64,000 bases of DNA from JAUVXJ01 sp034411995 (lineage in GTDB: Bacteria > Chloroflexota > Anaerolineae > UBA7937 > B3-Chlor): positions 50,422-114,421 of the forward strand of contig DAOUME010000018.1 of the NCBI GenBank assembly GCA_034411995.1, given 5' to 3'. This document shows, one piece after another, positions 16,579 to 25,086 of the stretch. The notes below the pieces were generated by a model that worked only from the letters and a program-made list of their open reading frames with translations, was not told the DNA's origin and ran no database searches. The translations under genes and the position numbers were made by a program. Positions within the stretch are counted from its first letter, which is position 1, and the number at the start of each line of letters is the position of its first letter.

Positions 16579-18980
16579 AGGACAAGCAGGTCTGGCTCGA
16601 GTGGCTGCTTCTGGTTCTCATCCTCCTGCTCGCCCTGTTCCTCCGTAGTTATCGGCTCGATGGACAGAGCCTCTGGGCTGACGAGGGGAATAGCGCAGCC
16701 CTGGCAGGGCGGACTCTGGCCACCATCACCCGCGATGCCGCCCGCGACATCCATCCTCCCCTCTATTACTACTTGCTGCATCTGTGGGTGCGTCTGTGGG
16801 GGCAGAGCGAGATCGCTCTGCGCTCCCTTTCCGCTCTGGCCGGGACACTGCTGGTCTTCGCCACCTTCCTGCTGGGGCGCGAGCTGTTCCCTCGACGGGT
16901 GGCCTGCGTGGCGGCGCTTCTGGCTGCCGTCTCTCCCTTCCAGGTCTACTACTCCCAGGAAGCCAGGATGTATGTCCTGGTCGCCTTGTGGTCGGCCCTG
17001 GCGATGCTGTGCTTCGTCCGCTGGTTGAGGTCGTGGACGGAGAGGGCAGAGTCCGCCCGCGGCCGCGTCATCCCCTCGGCGGTGCTCTACGTCTGTTTCA
17101 CGACGGCGGCGCTCTATACTCACTACTTCGCCTTCACCGTCCCCCTGGTCACGAACCTGGCCTACGTGCTGGCGATGGTCGGCTTCCCGGCTGTGCGCCG
17201 CCCGCGGAGGATAGGGGCCTGGGCCGCTGCGCAACTGGCGGTCGTGGCTCTGTACCTTCCCTGGCTGAGACTGGCCGGGGGCCAACTGACCACCTGGCCA
17301 GCCGTCAGCGAACCGTTCAGCCTCCGGTTCCTCCTGGAGGAGCTTCTCAGGGTGTTCAGTCTCGGGCTGTCCGTGGAACGGGAGACCACCCCCGTGGTTC
17401 TGGGCTTCGGCTTGTTGCTCTTGCTGGGGGCCCTGCCCTTGGTGCTCTGGAGCCGACGAGGGGGGAGGCCAGCTCTGTTGGGGCGACGGCAGCTCGCCGC
17501 TTTGCTCTTCACCCTGCTCTACCTGGGCGTGCCCGTCCTGGCCATGTACGTCCTCTCCCAAAGTCGACCGGCCTACGACCCCAAGTTCCTGCTCCTGGTC
17601 ACGCCGGCCTTCCATCTCCTGGTGGCCAGGGGTATCGGTGGGGAGTGGCTCACCACGAGCGTGGAGGGGCGGGCTCGGGCCGTCACCCGCTGGGGCCTCA
17701 CTGGTGTGCTGCTGCTGTTCGTCCTCTCCGCCAGCACGCTCTCTTTGAGGAACTACTACTACGATGAGCGGTATGCTCGCGACGACTACAGGGGGATGGC
17801 CAGCTACATCGGCGCGGCGGGGCAAGATGGCGATGCCATCATCCTGAACGCGCCGGGCCAGATAGAGATCTTTTCCTACTACTACCAGGGGGACTTGCCC
17901 ATCTATCCGCTCCCCGGTCAACGCCCTCTGGATCAGGGGCAGACCGAGGAGGTCTTGGAGCGGATCGTCTCCCAGCATCGGCACCTCTACGCGTTGTTCT
18001 GGGGCACCGCCGAGAGCGACCCACAGCGGTTCATCGAAGGCTGGCTGGATGAACACACGTTCAAGGCCCAGGATTCCTGGCACGGCAACGTGCGGCTGGT
18101 GATCTACGCCGTGCCTCGGGAAGGCATGGGGGCAGAGATCCAGCATCCGCTGGACCTGCGGCTGGGCGACGGGATCGCGTTGGTGGGGTACAGCCTGGCC
18201 GATGCTCAGGTGAGGGCCGGCGACGTCCTGCAACTGACCCTCTTCTGGCAGGCTCTGGGCGAGATAGGGGAGAGGTACAAGGTCTTCGCCCACGTGCTCG
18301 ATGGCCGGTCGTTTATCGTGGGCCAGAGAGATGCGGAGCCTGGGGGCGGGGCCAGGCCGACGACGACCTGGGAGGAAGGGGAGCAGATGACCGACAACTA
18401 CGGCGTGCTGGTGCTGCCGGGGACCCCACCCGGGGAGTACCAGTTGGAGATCGGCATGTATAGCCTGGAGACCGGAGAGAGGCTGACCGTGTCAGAAGAT
18501 GGTCAGCCCCTGGGCGACTGCGTCCTGCTGGAACCGATCCAGGTCCTCCAGCCGGATGCACAGCCACCTATCGAGGCCCTGGGTATGGAGAACCGCCGCC
18601 AGGTGGACTTCGGTCCCGTGCGCCTGCTGGGGTACAACCTCTCCAAGCTGGGGTTCGAGCATCAACCGGAGGAGCCGGTGCGTCCCGGCGACACCCTGCA
18701 TCTCACCCTGTTCTGGCAGGCGGTGGGGGAGATGGAGACCGACTTCACGCTGACCCTCGAGTTGCGGGACCAGGCGGGCGACGTGGTGGTTTCACGGGAG
18801 GTGAAGCCTACGGGAGGGGCGCACCCTCCCTCCAACTGGCAGAATGGCGAGATCGTTCGTGACCAGCAGAACCTGGCGTTGTCTGGAGACTTGGCATCTG
18901 GGGTGTACGCCCTGCTGTTCGGAATCGACGGGCTGGCAGTTGAGATCGAACCTTTCCTCCTGACAAGCGTTCGGCTGTAG
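16575..18980 (+). CDS. GT39-family (PMT/ArnT-like) membrane glycosyltransferase with duplicated C-terminal domain
   Basis: 801 residues, TTG start overlapping the previous stop. The first 460 residues form about ten transmembrane helices with the GT-C signature LWADEGNS in the first loop and DIHPPLYYYLLHLW, as in polyprenyl-phosphate-dependent glycosyltransferases such as ArnT and PMT. The remainder is extracellular and holds two similar beta-sandwich units (about 520-650 and 690-800), each with the pattern VGYxL/LGYNL...GDxLxLTLFWQA. It probably transfers a sugar from a lipid carrier to protein or surface glycan. Donor and acceptor cannot be told from sequence. Confidence 0.82.
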   Translation: MKDKQVWLEWLLLVLILLLALFLRSYRLDGQSLWADEGNSAALAGRTLATITRDAARDIHPPLYYYLLHLWVRLWGQSEIALRSLSALAGTLLVFATFLLGRELFPRRVACVAALLAAVSPFQVYYSQEARMYVLVALWSALAMLCFVRWLRSWTERAESARGRVIPSAVLYVCFTTAALYTHYFAFTVPLVTNLAYVLAMVGFPAVRRPRRIGAWAAAQLAVVALYLPWLRLAGGQLTTWPAVSEPFSLRFLLEELLRVFSLGLSVERETTPVVLGFGLLLLLGALPLVLWSRRGGRPALLGRRQLAALLFTLLYLGVPVLAMYVLSQSRPAYDPKFLLLVTPAFHLLVARGIGGEWLTTSVEGRARAVTRWGLTGVLLLFVLSASTLSLRNYYYDERYARDDYRGMASYIGAAGQDGDAIILNAPGQIEIFSYYYQGDLPIYPLPGQRPLDQGQTEEVLERIVSQHRHLYALFWGTAESDPQRFIEGWLDEHTFKAQDSWHGNVRLVIYAVPREGMGAEIQHPLDLRLGDGIALVGYSLADAQVRAGDVLQLTLFWQALGEIGERYKVFAHVLDGRSFIVGQRDAEPGGGARPTTTWEEGEQMTDNYGVLVLPGTPPGEYQLEIGMYSLETGERLTVSEDGQPLGDCVLLEPIQVLQPDAQPPIEALGMENRRQVDFGPVRLLGYNLSKLGFEHQPEEPVRPGDTLHLTLFWQAVGEMETDFTLTLELRDQAGDVVVSREVKPTGGAHPPSNWQNGEIVRDQQNLALSGDLASGVYALLFGIDGLAVEIEPFLLTSVRL

Positions 18981-19091
18981 CCGGCCACGCATGGGGTGGA
19001 GGAAGGGCGATGGCTCGCGGCGCGCGCCCAATTCCCAAGTGGTGTGTCTTCTCAGCCACGCGTCCGGGTCACCACCGCGCACTTCTGGGTG

Positions 19092-20237
19092 CTATGGGAA
19101 CAGCCCCTGCGCGCGCACACTATCTAGGGGGAAACCGAAGTTGAGCAGCGCTTTCACGATTTGGGGAAGCTCATCTGGTTCAAAGCGAGTCGGGATTGCA
19201 CGAATACGTACAGCATCAGACCGCCTGACGAGGATCGTGTCCTGGCTCGCCCGCATCGTCATCGACGATTCGTCTCCCAGCAAGCCCTGCGCGAGGGTCT
19301 CCGCCTCTGGGTCGACAAGTGCAACCTTCAGCTTCTCATTCAGATCCAGTGCCTTCGCGAAGTACCGGTTGATGACCTCATCCCGGAACGAGAAGCCAAT
19401 GACTAGGCACGCCTCCGCGTTCATCAGGCACTGCTCTAGGTAGTTGTAGTTTGTTTCATGTGGGCCCTCCTTGATCCGCTTCGTCTCGCCTGGCCACATC
19501 AGCGCGTTGTCGAAGGCTGAGTCCGGGCTGCACAGTTCGACTGTGCTCTCCTTCGTCACCTCTTTGGGCTCATCCTTGTTGACGCGCCACTGGCATGAGC
19601 CGTGCAACTTGAACAACAGGATAGTGGGCTCGTCTTTCTCGGTGGTCCTATACCGGTAGAACATCGAAGGGTCCCATCGGCGCACGTTCTCAACCGTGAA
19701 ACCATCAACCAAGTAGAAACTGTGATCGCTCACCTCGGCGAGCTTCTCAATGGCCAAGTCATAGTTAGTCGTGAATACCGGCACATGGTGCCCTGTGTTT
19801 GACTCTGCAAACAGCAGGATCAAGTCCTGATAGAGACGCCGGACTTTGTCCACTGGTACCTTGGAGTATTCCCGAAGTACTACCTTCTCAACTAGAGGCC
19901 TGATCTCATTAACCCGCCCCATCAAGTTCTCCACGCCCGCTGCGGGTGACCGCCCTGGCATGCTGGAGAAGTTGGGATCATGTCGGAAATAGTGGGCTAT
20001 CTTGTCATAGTCGTTGAAGGTGTCAAAGAGGATCTCCAGGTCTCTCGACTTGTCGGGCATAGTGTACATCCTTTGCACAATCGCCTTGGACTTGCGGTCC
20101 ATCTCGCCCTCCAGGACATCCATGAAGGAGTCCATAAGGGGGAGGTCCAAGGGCTGCGATGCCCCTGCGCCAAGGAAGAGAATGACCTTGGACCTGCAGA
20201 TGGCTGGGGAGACTGCGTGCTTCTTGACTGGCAGCAT
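19092..20237 (-). CDS. SIR2-domain protein (SIR2_2 type, putative NAD-hydrolysing defence protein)
   Basis: 381 residues from ATG 20237, chosen over an upstream in-frame start because GAGGAGG lies six bases before it. SIR2 landmarks: GAGAS (23-27) for NAD binding, TTNYD (156-160) and KLHGS with H212 as probable catalytic histidine. The zinc-binding cysteines of true sirtuin deacetylases are not evident, which places it with the SIR2_2 group found in antiphage systems such as Thoeris, DSR and SIR2-HerA. It has its own promoter and lies downstream of a membrane protein gene on the same strand. NADase activity is inferred. Confidence 0.8.
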   Translation of the reverse strand: MLPVKKHAVSPAICRSKVILFLGAGASQPLDLPLMDSFMDVLEGEMDRKSKAIVQRMYTMPDKSRDLEILFDTFNDYDKIAHYFRHDPNFSSMPGRSPAAGVENLMGRVNEIRPLVEKVVLREYSKVPVDKVRRLYQDLILLFAESNTGHHVPVFTTNYDLAIEKLAEVSDHSFYLVDGFTVENVRRWDPSMFYRYRTTEKDEPTILLFKLHGSCQWRVNKDEPKEVTKESTVELCSPDSAFDNALMWPGETKRIKEGPHETNYNYLEQCLMNAEACLVIGFSFRDEVINRYFAKALDLNEKLKVALVDPEAETLAQGLLGDESSMTMRASQDTILVRRSDAVRIRAIPTRFEPDELPQIVKALLNFGFPLDSVRAQGLFP

Positions 20238-20285
20238 TTTTCGTCCTCCTCGAATTGGACTTTTGAGCAGCGAATCTCCACAACT

Positions 20286-20314
20286 ATTGTACCACATCGT
20301 CGTGTTCTTAGTAA
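20286..20314 (-). promoter_or_regulatory. Promoter of the SIR2-domain gene
   Basis: Minus-strand -10 TACAAT at 20291-20286 with an extended -10 (TGG directly before) and a weak -35 TTACTA 17 bases upstream (20314-20309). Leader of about 40 bases. Confidence 0.55.
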
Positions 20315-20460
20315 CATAGTGTTCCAAACCCTGACTAGCCAGCGTGTTCTTTCACTCAGGACTGGATTTTCACCGTACGGTGAGACTATTCTCCGCCCGC
20401 CAGAGGTGGCCAAACCGCTGAACGGCGCCTATCCTCCGGGACAAAAGGGAGTCGGACCGT

Positions 20461-21423
20461 CTATGGGCGACGAGGAGGGGCACCACCATCCGGCGTCTGT
20501 CGCCCCTGATCCCGGCATGCGTGCCCGCGTGGGCGGCTCAGCACATAGAATATGGGAAACGTGCGCTCGACGTATGCCTTGTGGAACCGCCACGAGCAGA
20601 CCCCGAGGGCGCACATCCAGACAATCCCCACAATCACAGCAACTAGGAGTCCGACGATTCGGAGGACCGTGATAGGCTGAGACGCCACCCACCTCAAGTG
20701 CGCACTCACATGGATTAGGTGCCATCCCAAGCACAAGAGCAGCATCAGAAGACTCACAGCTAGCAAGGAGAAAGACAATAACAGGTTGCTGAAGAGAATC
20801 GCCAGCACGTAGTACCTGCCGATCCACATGGTGTGCAGGCGAGGAGATTTATACAGGACATAGTGATTGCATAGATACCAAAGGTCTTTCGCTTGTCCCT
20901 TGGCCTTCTGAACGCAATCGTCCTTCTCCGTGTTAGACCCAACCTGACTCAAGCAGCAACACAGTTCCCTGAACCTGCCCGGCTGCTCTGCGCAAACGGC
21001 GACCAGATCCCCCGCGCCCACTATGCCGGCTAGCTCCCTGAGGGCAGCGTCGGCATAGTCGCCTCCTCTCTTGGCATCCTCAGTCAGGAAATCCAGTGCC
21101 AGGAACCCAAGATTCCAACACGGCACGCAGTGGTTCCCCAGGAACGCTACGAGTTCCCCCTGAACGTGGCCGATCACGAAGCATACAGGAATCACGATTG
21201 CGGCAACCAGCCACGGGTACGAGCAGACCCAAGGCTTGTGTGACACGAGGAGGCGACGCAGCACGCCAGAGATCACGAAGTGTGGGGCCTTTCCTGCCAG
21301 TGGGAGTACGAGGAATGGCAGCAAGAGCAATGCAAGCGCGAGGAGCGTCACGGCCCCGGGGACCATGTATCCCAGGACATCTCTCAAGACGACCGTTTCC
21401 CAGAAGTCCCTGACGCTGTTCAT
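20461..21423 (-). CDS. Four-helix membrane protein of unknown function
   Basis: 320 residues, not recognised. Hydrophobic segments at about 18-42, 68-88, 205-235 and 253-275 suggest four membrane helices, with a soluble, cysteine-rich central region (about 95-200, including a CCCC-type cluster) between the second and third. The C-terminal 40 residues are basic. ATG start with a G-rich element five bases upstream. It is followed 223 bases later on the same strand by the SIR2 gene. Membrane partners are common in antiphage modules, so a joint role is possible but unproven. Confidence 0.6.
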   Translation of the reverse strand: MNSVRDFWETVVLRDVLGYMVPGAVTLLALALLLLPFLVLPLAGKAPHFVISGVLRRLLVSHKPWVCSYPWLVAAIVIPVCFVIGHVQGELVAFLGNHCVPCWNLGFLALDFLTEDAKRGGDYADAALRELAGIVGAGDLVAVCAEQPGRFRELCCCLSQVGSNTEKDDCVQKAKGQAKDLWYLCNHYVLYKSPRLHTMWIGRYYVLAILFSNLLLSFSLLAVSLLMLLLCLGWHLIHVSAHLRWVASQPITVLRIVGLLVAVIVGIVWMCALGVCSWRFHKAYVERTFPIFYVLSRPRGHACRDQGRQTPDGGAPPRRP

Positions 21424-21551
21424 TGCACCCCCCGCAACTCATGTTGGAGGTGACCAAAGGGCAGCTTGGCCAAGGTTCTCGTACGCTCACTCGCGCTACC
21501 GCGTCGTCACCAAAACAGGCGAGTGTTCTTGTTCCTTACATGTAGGGAGGC

Positions 21552-21576
21552 CCAGCCGCGGCACTGGCCCGGCTGG
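21552..21576. repeat. GC-rich hairpin
   Basis: Arms CCAGCCG (21552-21558) and CGGCTGG (21570-21576) with inner GGC/GCC pairs around a four-base loop. It lies upstream of the membrane protein gene and downstream of the por terminator. It could be a back-up terminator. Confidence 0.4.
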
Positions 21577-21717
21577 TACTTTCTAGAATGATGCAACAAT
21601 CATGACGCATGTACCGCATGATGTCAAGCTCGGCCTGAGCGTCTTGGACTCCTCCAGGAACCGCGGAGTCCCGATATCCTTCCTGAAGAGGAGGGCAAGG
21701 TTGCGAATCTGTGGACA

Positions 21718-21756
21718 ACAAGAAAGGGCAGCATCACCTTCCAGCGATGCTGCCCT
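21718..21756 (-). terminator. Intrinsic terminator of the porGDAB operon
   Basis: On the minus strand the 11-base arms AGGGCAGCATC (21756-21746) and GATGCTGCCCT (21735-21725) pair perfectly around a 10-base loop and are followed by TTTCTTGTT. It begins 22 bases past the porB stop. Confidence 0.88.
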
Positions 21757-21777
21757 CGCGTTTGGTAAGCTGTCGCG

Positions 21778-22716
21778 CTACTCTTCCTCCCCGCACCTCT
21801 CCAGCAGTTGCCGCCACTTACGATCCACCTCGGCCTGTAACTCCGCGATGATGTGCTTGTTCTCCTCACTGAACAGGTGGCGGAAGCGTCCCTGGGGCTT
21901 GAGGAACTCCTCGATGGGCAGCTTCTCCTTGGGCCGGTGGGTAAGCTTCCACTTGCCGTTCTCCACCTCGTAGAGGGGCCAGTAGCAGGTCTCCACCGCC
22001 AGGCGGGTGATCTCTATCGTCTGGTCCGTGTCGTGGCGCCAGCCGCGGTTGCAAGAGGAGAGCACGTTGATGAAAGAGGCACCGTTGGCAGCCACGGCTT
22101 TGCGCACCTTCTTCATCAGGTCTCGCCAGTCGTGGGGTGCGGCCTGGGCCGCGTACGGGATGTCGTGAGCAGCGGCGATGGCCGTCAGGTCCTTGCGGGG
22201 TCTCGGCTTCCCGGGGATGAGCTTGCCCACGGGCGAGGTCGTGGTCCAGGCTCCCAGGGGGGTAGCCCCTGAACGCTGAATGCCGGTGTTCATGTAGGCT
22301 TCGTTGTTGTAGCAGACGTAGAGCGCCTTGTGACCCCGCTCCATCATTCCCGAAAGCGCCTGGATCCCGATGTCATAAGTGCCGCCGTCTCCCCCGAAGG
22401 CCACGAACTTGATGCCCGTGTCTTCGAGCTTCCCTTGCTTGACCAGCGAGCGGTACATGGTCTCCACACCACTGATGGTGGAGGCCGCCGTCTCGAAGGC
22501 GGTGTGGATCCACGGCACGTTCCAGGCGGTGTAGGGGTAGATGGTGGTCGAGACCTCCAGGCACCCGGTGGCGTTGGCGAGCACGACCGGCTCATCGATG
22601 GCGGTGAGCACCTGCCGCACGATGATGGGTGCTGCGCAGCCCGCACAGAGCCGGTGCCCAGACGTCAGGCGATCTTCCTTCTTATATAGTTCCTTCAGTT
22701 TCAGCGCTGTTGCCAT
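21778..22716 (-). CDS. porB: Pyruvate:ferredoxin oxidoreductase beta subunit
   Basis: 312 residues from ATG 22716. A second ATG two codons upstream lies directly against the AAAGGGAG site, so the downstream ATG with six-base spacing is preferred. The TPP-binding motif GDGGTYDIG followed by NNEAYMNTG is present, as are the cysteines LCAGC and SSCNRGW that bind the proximal 4Fe-4S cluster. The subunit carries thiamine diphosphate and one cluster and makes acetyl-CoA and CO2 from pyruvate. Last gene of porGDAB, followed by a terminator. A different 2-oxoacid specificity cannot be excluded. Confidence 0.92.
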   Translation of the reverse strand: MATALKLKELYKKEDRLTSGHRLCAGCAAPIIVRQVLTAIDEPVVLANATGCLEVSTTIYPYTAWNVPWIHTAFETAASTISGVETMYRSLVKQGKLEDTGIKFVAFGGDGGTYDIGIQALSGMMERGHKALYVCYNNEAYMNTGIQRSGATPLGAWTTTSPVGKLIPGKPRPRKDLTAIAAAHDIPYAAQAAPHDWRDLMKKVRKAVAANGASFINVLSSCNRGWRHDTDQTIEITRLAVETCYWPLYEVENGKWKLTHRPKEKLPIEEFLKPQGRFRHLFSEENKHIIAELQAEVDRKWRQLLERCGEEE

Positions 22717-22782
22717 ATTCATCTCCCTTTGAGCAGCGGGGCGGCGTCAAACGTACCCAGGGCCGACCCCGTGCAGAGCTGG

Positions 22783-23964
22783 CTACTCGCGGACACCGAG
22801 ATAGGTGACCAGTTCCTTGATTTTCCCTGTCTTGGCGATCGCCGTCAGGTCGCGGAATACGCTCTCGATCTGGTCAGGAGTGGTATCCCGTCCTCCGAGC
22901 CCGAAGACGTAGTCCACCATCTTGGCAGGCACGTCGTGTATCTTGCAGGCCGCCGACAGTTCCACGAACAGCGGTCCACCCATGGCGCCGAAGGAGTCCG
23001 ATCGGTCCATGACGCCGATCACGGCCTTGTCGCGTAGGGCGTCGGCCAGTTCCTCGGCGGGGAAGGGTCTGAAGACCCGGGGCTTCAGCAACCCCACCTT
23101 CAAACCCTGCGACCGCAGATCGTCCACCACACTCTTCGCGGTGCCGGCAGTCGAGGAGAGGACCACCAGGGCCAGCTCGGCGTCATCGAGCTTGTACTCT
23201 TCGAAGAGGCCATAGTGGCGTCCGAAGCGCTTCTCGAAGTCCGCGGCCACGTCCAGGATGACCTGCGTGGCGTGCTTCATGCCTTCTACCTGCTGTCTTT
23301 TGTGCTCCATGTAGAAGTCGTAGAAGTCCAAAGGGCCGTAGGTGACGGGGTTGCCGACGTCCAGCAGAGGTTCGTGGGGTTTGAAAGGACCGATGAAGTC
23401 CTTGACCGCCTGGTCGTCCTCGATCTGAACCCGCTCCAGGCCGTGGCTGGTGATGAAGCCATCGTACATTTGCATCACCGGCAGGAGAACGTCTTCGTGC
23501 TCGGCGATGCGCACCCCCTGAATGGCGTTGTCGTACGCCTCCTGTGGGTTCTCTCCGAAGAGCTGTATCCACCCTGCGTCGCGGGCGCCCATGGAGTCGC
23601 TGTGGTCGCAGTGGATGTTGATCGGCCCCGACAACGCCCGGTTGACCACGGTCATGACGAGGGGTGCTCTGTTGGAAGCCGCTATGTACACCATCTCCCA
23701 CATCAAAGCCAGCCCGTTGGCAGAGGTAGCGGTCATCACCCGACCTCCCGCTGCCGAGGCGCCGATGCAGGCAGCCATGGCACTGTGTTCGCTTTCCACC
23801 CTGATGAACTCGGTATCCACGTCGCCGTCGGCCACGAACTGGGAAAAGGTCTGTACGGTGCTGGTCTGCGGCGTGATGGGATAAGCGGCCACCACATCGG
23901 GGTTTATCTGTCGCATGGCTTCGGCCGTAGCGGCGTTGCCATCCATCGCTTCGAATCTACTCAT
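22783..23964 (-). CDS. porA: Pyruvate:ferredoxin oxidoreductase alpha subunit
   Basis: 393 residues. The N-terminal AYPITPQTSTVQ motif and ESEHSAMAACIGASAAGGR segment are the pyrimidine-binding signature of 2-oxoacid:ferredoxin oxidoreductase alpha subunits, and the central NRALSGPINIHCDHSD supports pyruvate specificity. The second half is the transketolase C-like domain. It lies 43 bases after porD and 66 bases before porB. Confidence 0.93.
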   Translation of the reverse strand: MSRFEAMDGNAATAEAMRQINPDVVAAYPITPQTSTVQTFSQFVADGDVDTEFIRVESEHSAMAACIGASAAGGRVMTATSANGLALMWEMVYIAASNRAPLVMTVVNRALSGPINIHCDHSDSMGARDAGWIQLFGENPQEAYDNAIQGVRIAEHEDVLLPVMQMYDGFITSHGLERVQIEDDQAVKDFIGPFKPHEPLLDVGNPVTYGPLDFYDFYMEHKRQQVEGMKHATQVILDVAADFEKRFGRHYGLFEEYKLDDAELALVVLSSTAGTAKSVVDDLRSQGLKVGLLKPRVFRPFPAEELADALRDKAVIGVMDRSDSFGAMGGPLFVELSAACKIHDVPAKMVDYVFGLGGRDTTPDQIESVFRDLTAIAKTGKIKELVTYLGVRE

Positions 23965-24007
23965 TCTCGTAAAGCCTCCTGTCCAAGGCGATCAGAGGGA
24001 CGGTTTT

Positions 24008-24304
24008 CTATGCTTCAGACGCTGCCTCTGGAACGAGGGTGATGGCTTCCACGGGGCAGATAGAGCCACAAATCCCGCAGCCCTTGCAGAACCTCAAATG
24101 GAATCCGACCATCTCCCCGTCTTTGACATCGATGGCGGCGTCGGGGCAGTAGACCCAGCATTGCAGGCAGTTGATGCACGTCTCCTGATCGACTTCGGGT
24201 CTCATGGCCCGCCAACTGCCGGTTTCGTACTCACGAGCGTTCCCGGCATCTACGATCTTTCCACCAATGGGGATCTCTTTCCAACCGGCGTTCGGGTTTG
24301 CCAT
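24008..24304 (-). CDS. porD: Pyruvate:ferredoxin oxidoreductase delta subunit (2x[4Fe-4S])
   Basis: 98 residues. Two ferredoxin motifs, CINCLQCWVYCP and CKGCGICGSICP, bind the two clusters that pass electrons to external ferredoxin. ATG start immediately after the porG stop. Separate alpha, beta, gamma and delta genes are the four-subunit type of thermophiles, archaea and several anaerobic bacteria. Confidence 0.94.
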   Translation of the reverse strand: MANPNAGWKEIPIGGKIVDAGNAREYETGSWRAMRPEVDQETCINCLQCWVYCPDAAIDVKDGEMVGFHLRFCKGCGICGSICPVEAITLVPEAASEA

Positions 24305-24877
24305 CTAGCCCTCCTGAACCTCATCTGCGGCTCGTTCGATGGCTTCCACGTTTCGCTCCACTACCGCGGTGCCGAACTTGCCCGCAAACTGCTTTTTGGT
24401 CTGAGCGACCATTTCCTCCACCGTCAAGATGCCGGTGGCTTTGGCGAAGGCACCCAGCATCGGCGTATTGGTGATCTCCCGTCCCAGCGTTTCCATGGCG
24501 ATCTTGGTCGCATCCACGGTGAACACCTTGCCCGTGCGAAAGCCCACTTGCTCACGAACTCTGGCGGGAGACTCTTCGGTGTTGACCAAGAGCACCCCGT
24601 CTTTCTTGAGACCCTCCGCCACGTCGACGGCCTCCAGCAGCGTGGGGTCCAGCACGAGAACGATGTCGGGCTCCTGTATCTGACAGTGCTTGTGAATGGG
24701 CTTGGAGCTCATGCGCGTGAAGGCCCTGATCGGCGCACCAGCTCGCTCCGGGCCGTAGTCGGGAAAGGCCTGGAAGTACTGGCCACTGTTCAAGGCAACC
24801 TGGGCCAGCATCTTGCCCGCAGTGACCACACCCTGACCCCCACGCCCATGCCAGCGAATCTCGGTTAGTTCGGCCAC
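24305..24877 (-). CDS. porG: Pyruvate:ferredoxin oxidoreductase gamma subunit
   Basis: 190 residues. The N-terminal RWHGRGGQGVVTAGK and the later DYGPERAGAP segment are typical of the gamma (POR/KOR catalytic) domain. GTG start at 24877 with AGGAGG six bases upstream. First gene of the operon, 58 bases downstream of a promoter with a TATAAT box. Confidence 0.93.
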   Translation of the reverse strand: MAELTEIRWHGRGGQGVVTAGKMLAQVALNSGQYFQAFPDYGPERAGAPIRAFTRMSSKPIHKHCQIQEPDIVLVLDPTLLEAVDVAEGLKKDGVLLVNTEESPARVREQVGFRTGKVFTVDATKIAMETLGREITNTPMLGAFAKATGILTVEEMVAQTKKQFAGKFGTAVVERNVEAIERAADEVQEG

Positions 24878-24934
24878 GATGTCCTCCTAGCAATAGAAAA
24901 GCAATGGTGATCGCGCGTCATGCACCAAACATCT

Positions 24935-24964
24935 ATTATACTGCAAAACTTCCCGGAAGACCAA
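24935..24964 (-). promoter_or_regulatory. Promoter of porGDAB with internal palindrome
   Basis: Minus-strand TTGGTC at 24964-24959, 18-base spacer, TATAAT at 24940-24935. The spacer holds the inverted repeat CTTCCGGGAAG, placed where a regulator would block polymerase. The regulator is unknown. Confidence 0.7.
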
Positions 24965-24972
24965 CAGTGTCC

Positions 24973-25001
24973 TTGCCTCCAGGTGCAAGCTGTGCTACGA
25001 T
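24973..25001 (+). promoter_or_regulatory. Promoter of the amidase-deacetylase pair
   Basis: TTGCCT at 24973-24978, 17-base spacer, TACGAT at 24996-25001. It diverges from the por promoter with the two -35 boxes only eight bases apart. The leader contains the palindrome GCACAAGTTGTGC (25044-25056). Confidence 0.5.
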
Positions 25002-25086
25002 ATGCGCCGTTGAACGCGAAGCGCTGGGTTCGCGTCTGGAGCAGCACAAGTTGTGCATGGCAACGACACGTCAGTGATCGCTTACA

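Larger units (their letters stand above)
21424..21777. other. Intergenic region between por operon and membrane protein gene
   Basis: 354 bases holding the por terminator (21718-21756) and a second GC-rich hairpin at 21552-21576. No convincing -35/-10 pair for the membrane protein gene was found. Confidence 0.45.

Noticed and set aside
16167..18293. 708-codon open frame on the minus strand opposite the glycosyltransferase
   Set aside because: Antisense to a well-supported GT39 gene; its translation is repetitive, rich in Q, P and R with no fold, as expected from the high-GC reverse frame.
19092..20237. Classical sirtuin protein deacetylase
   Set aside because: The four zinc-binding cysteines of sirtuins are not evident, and the layout fits the SIR2_2 group instead.
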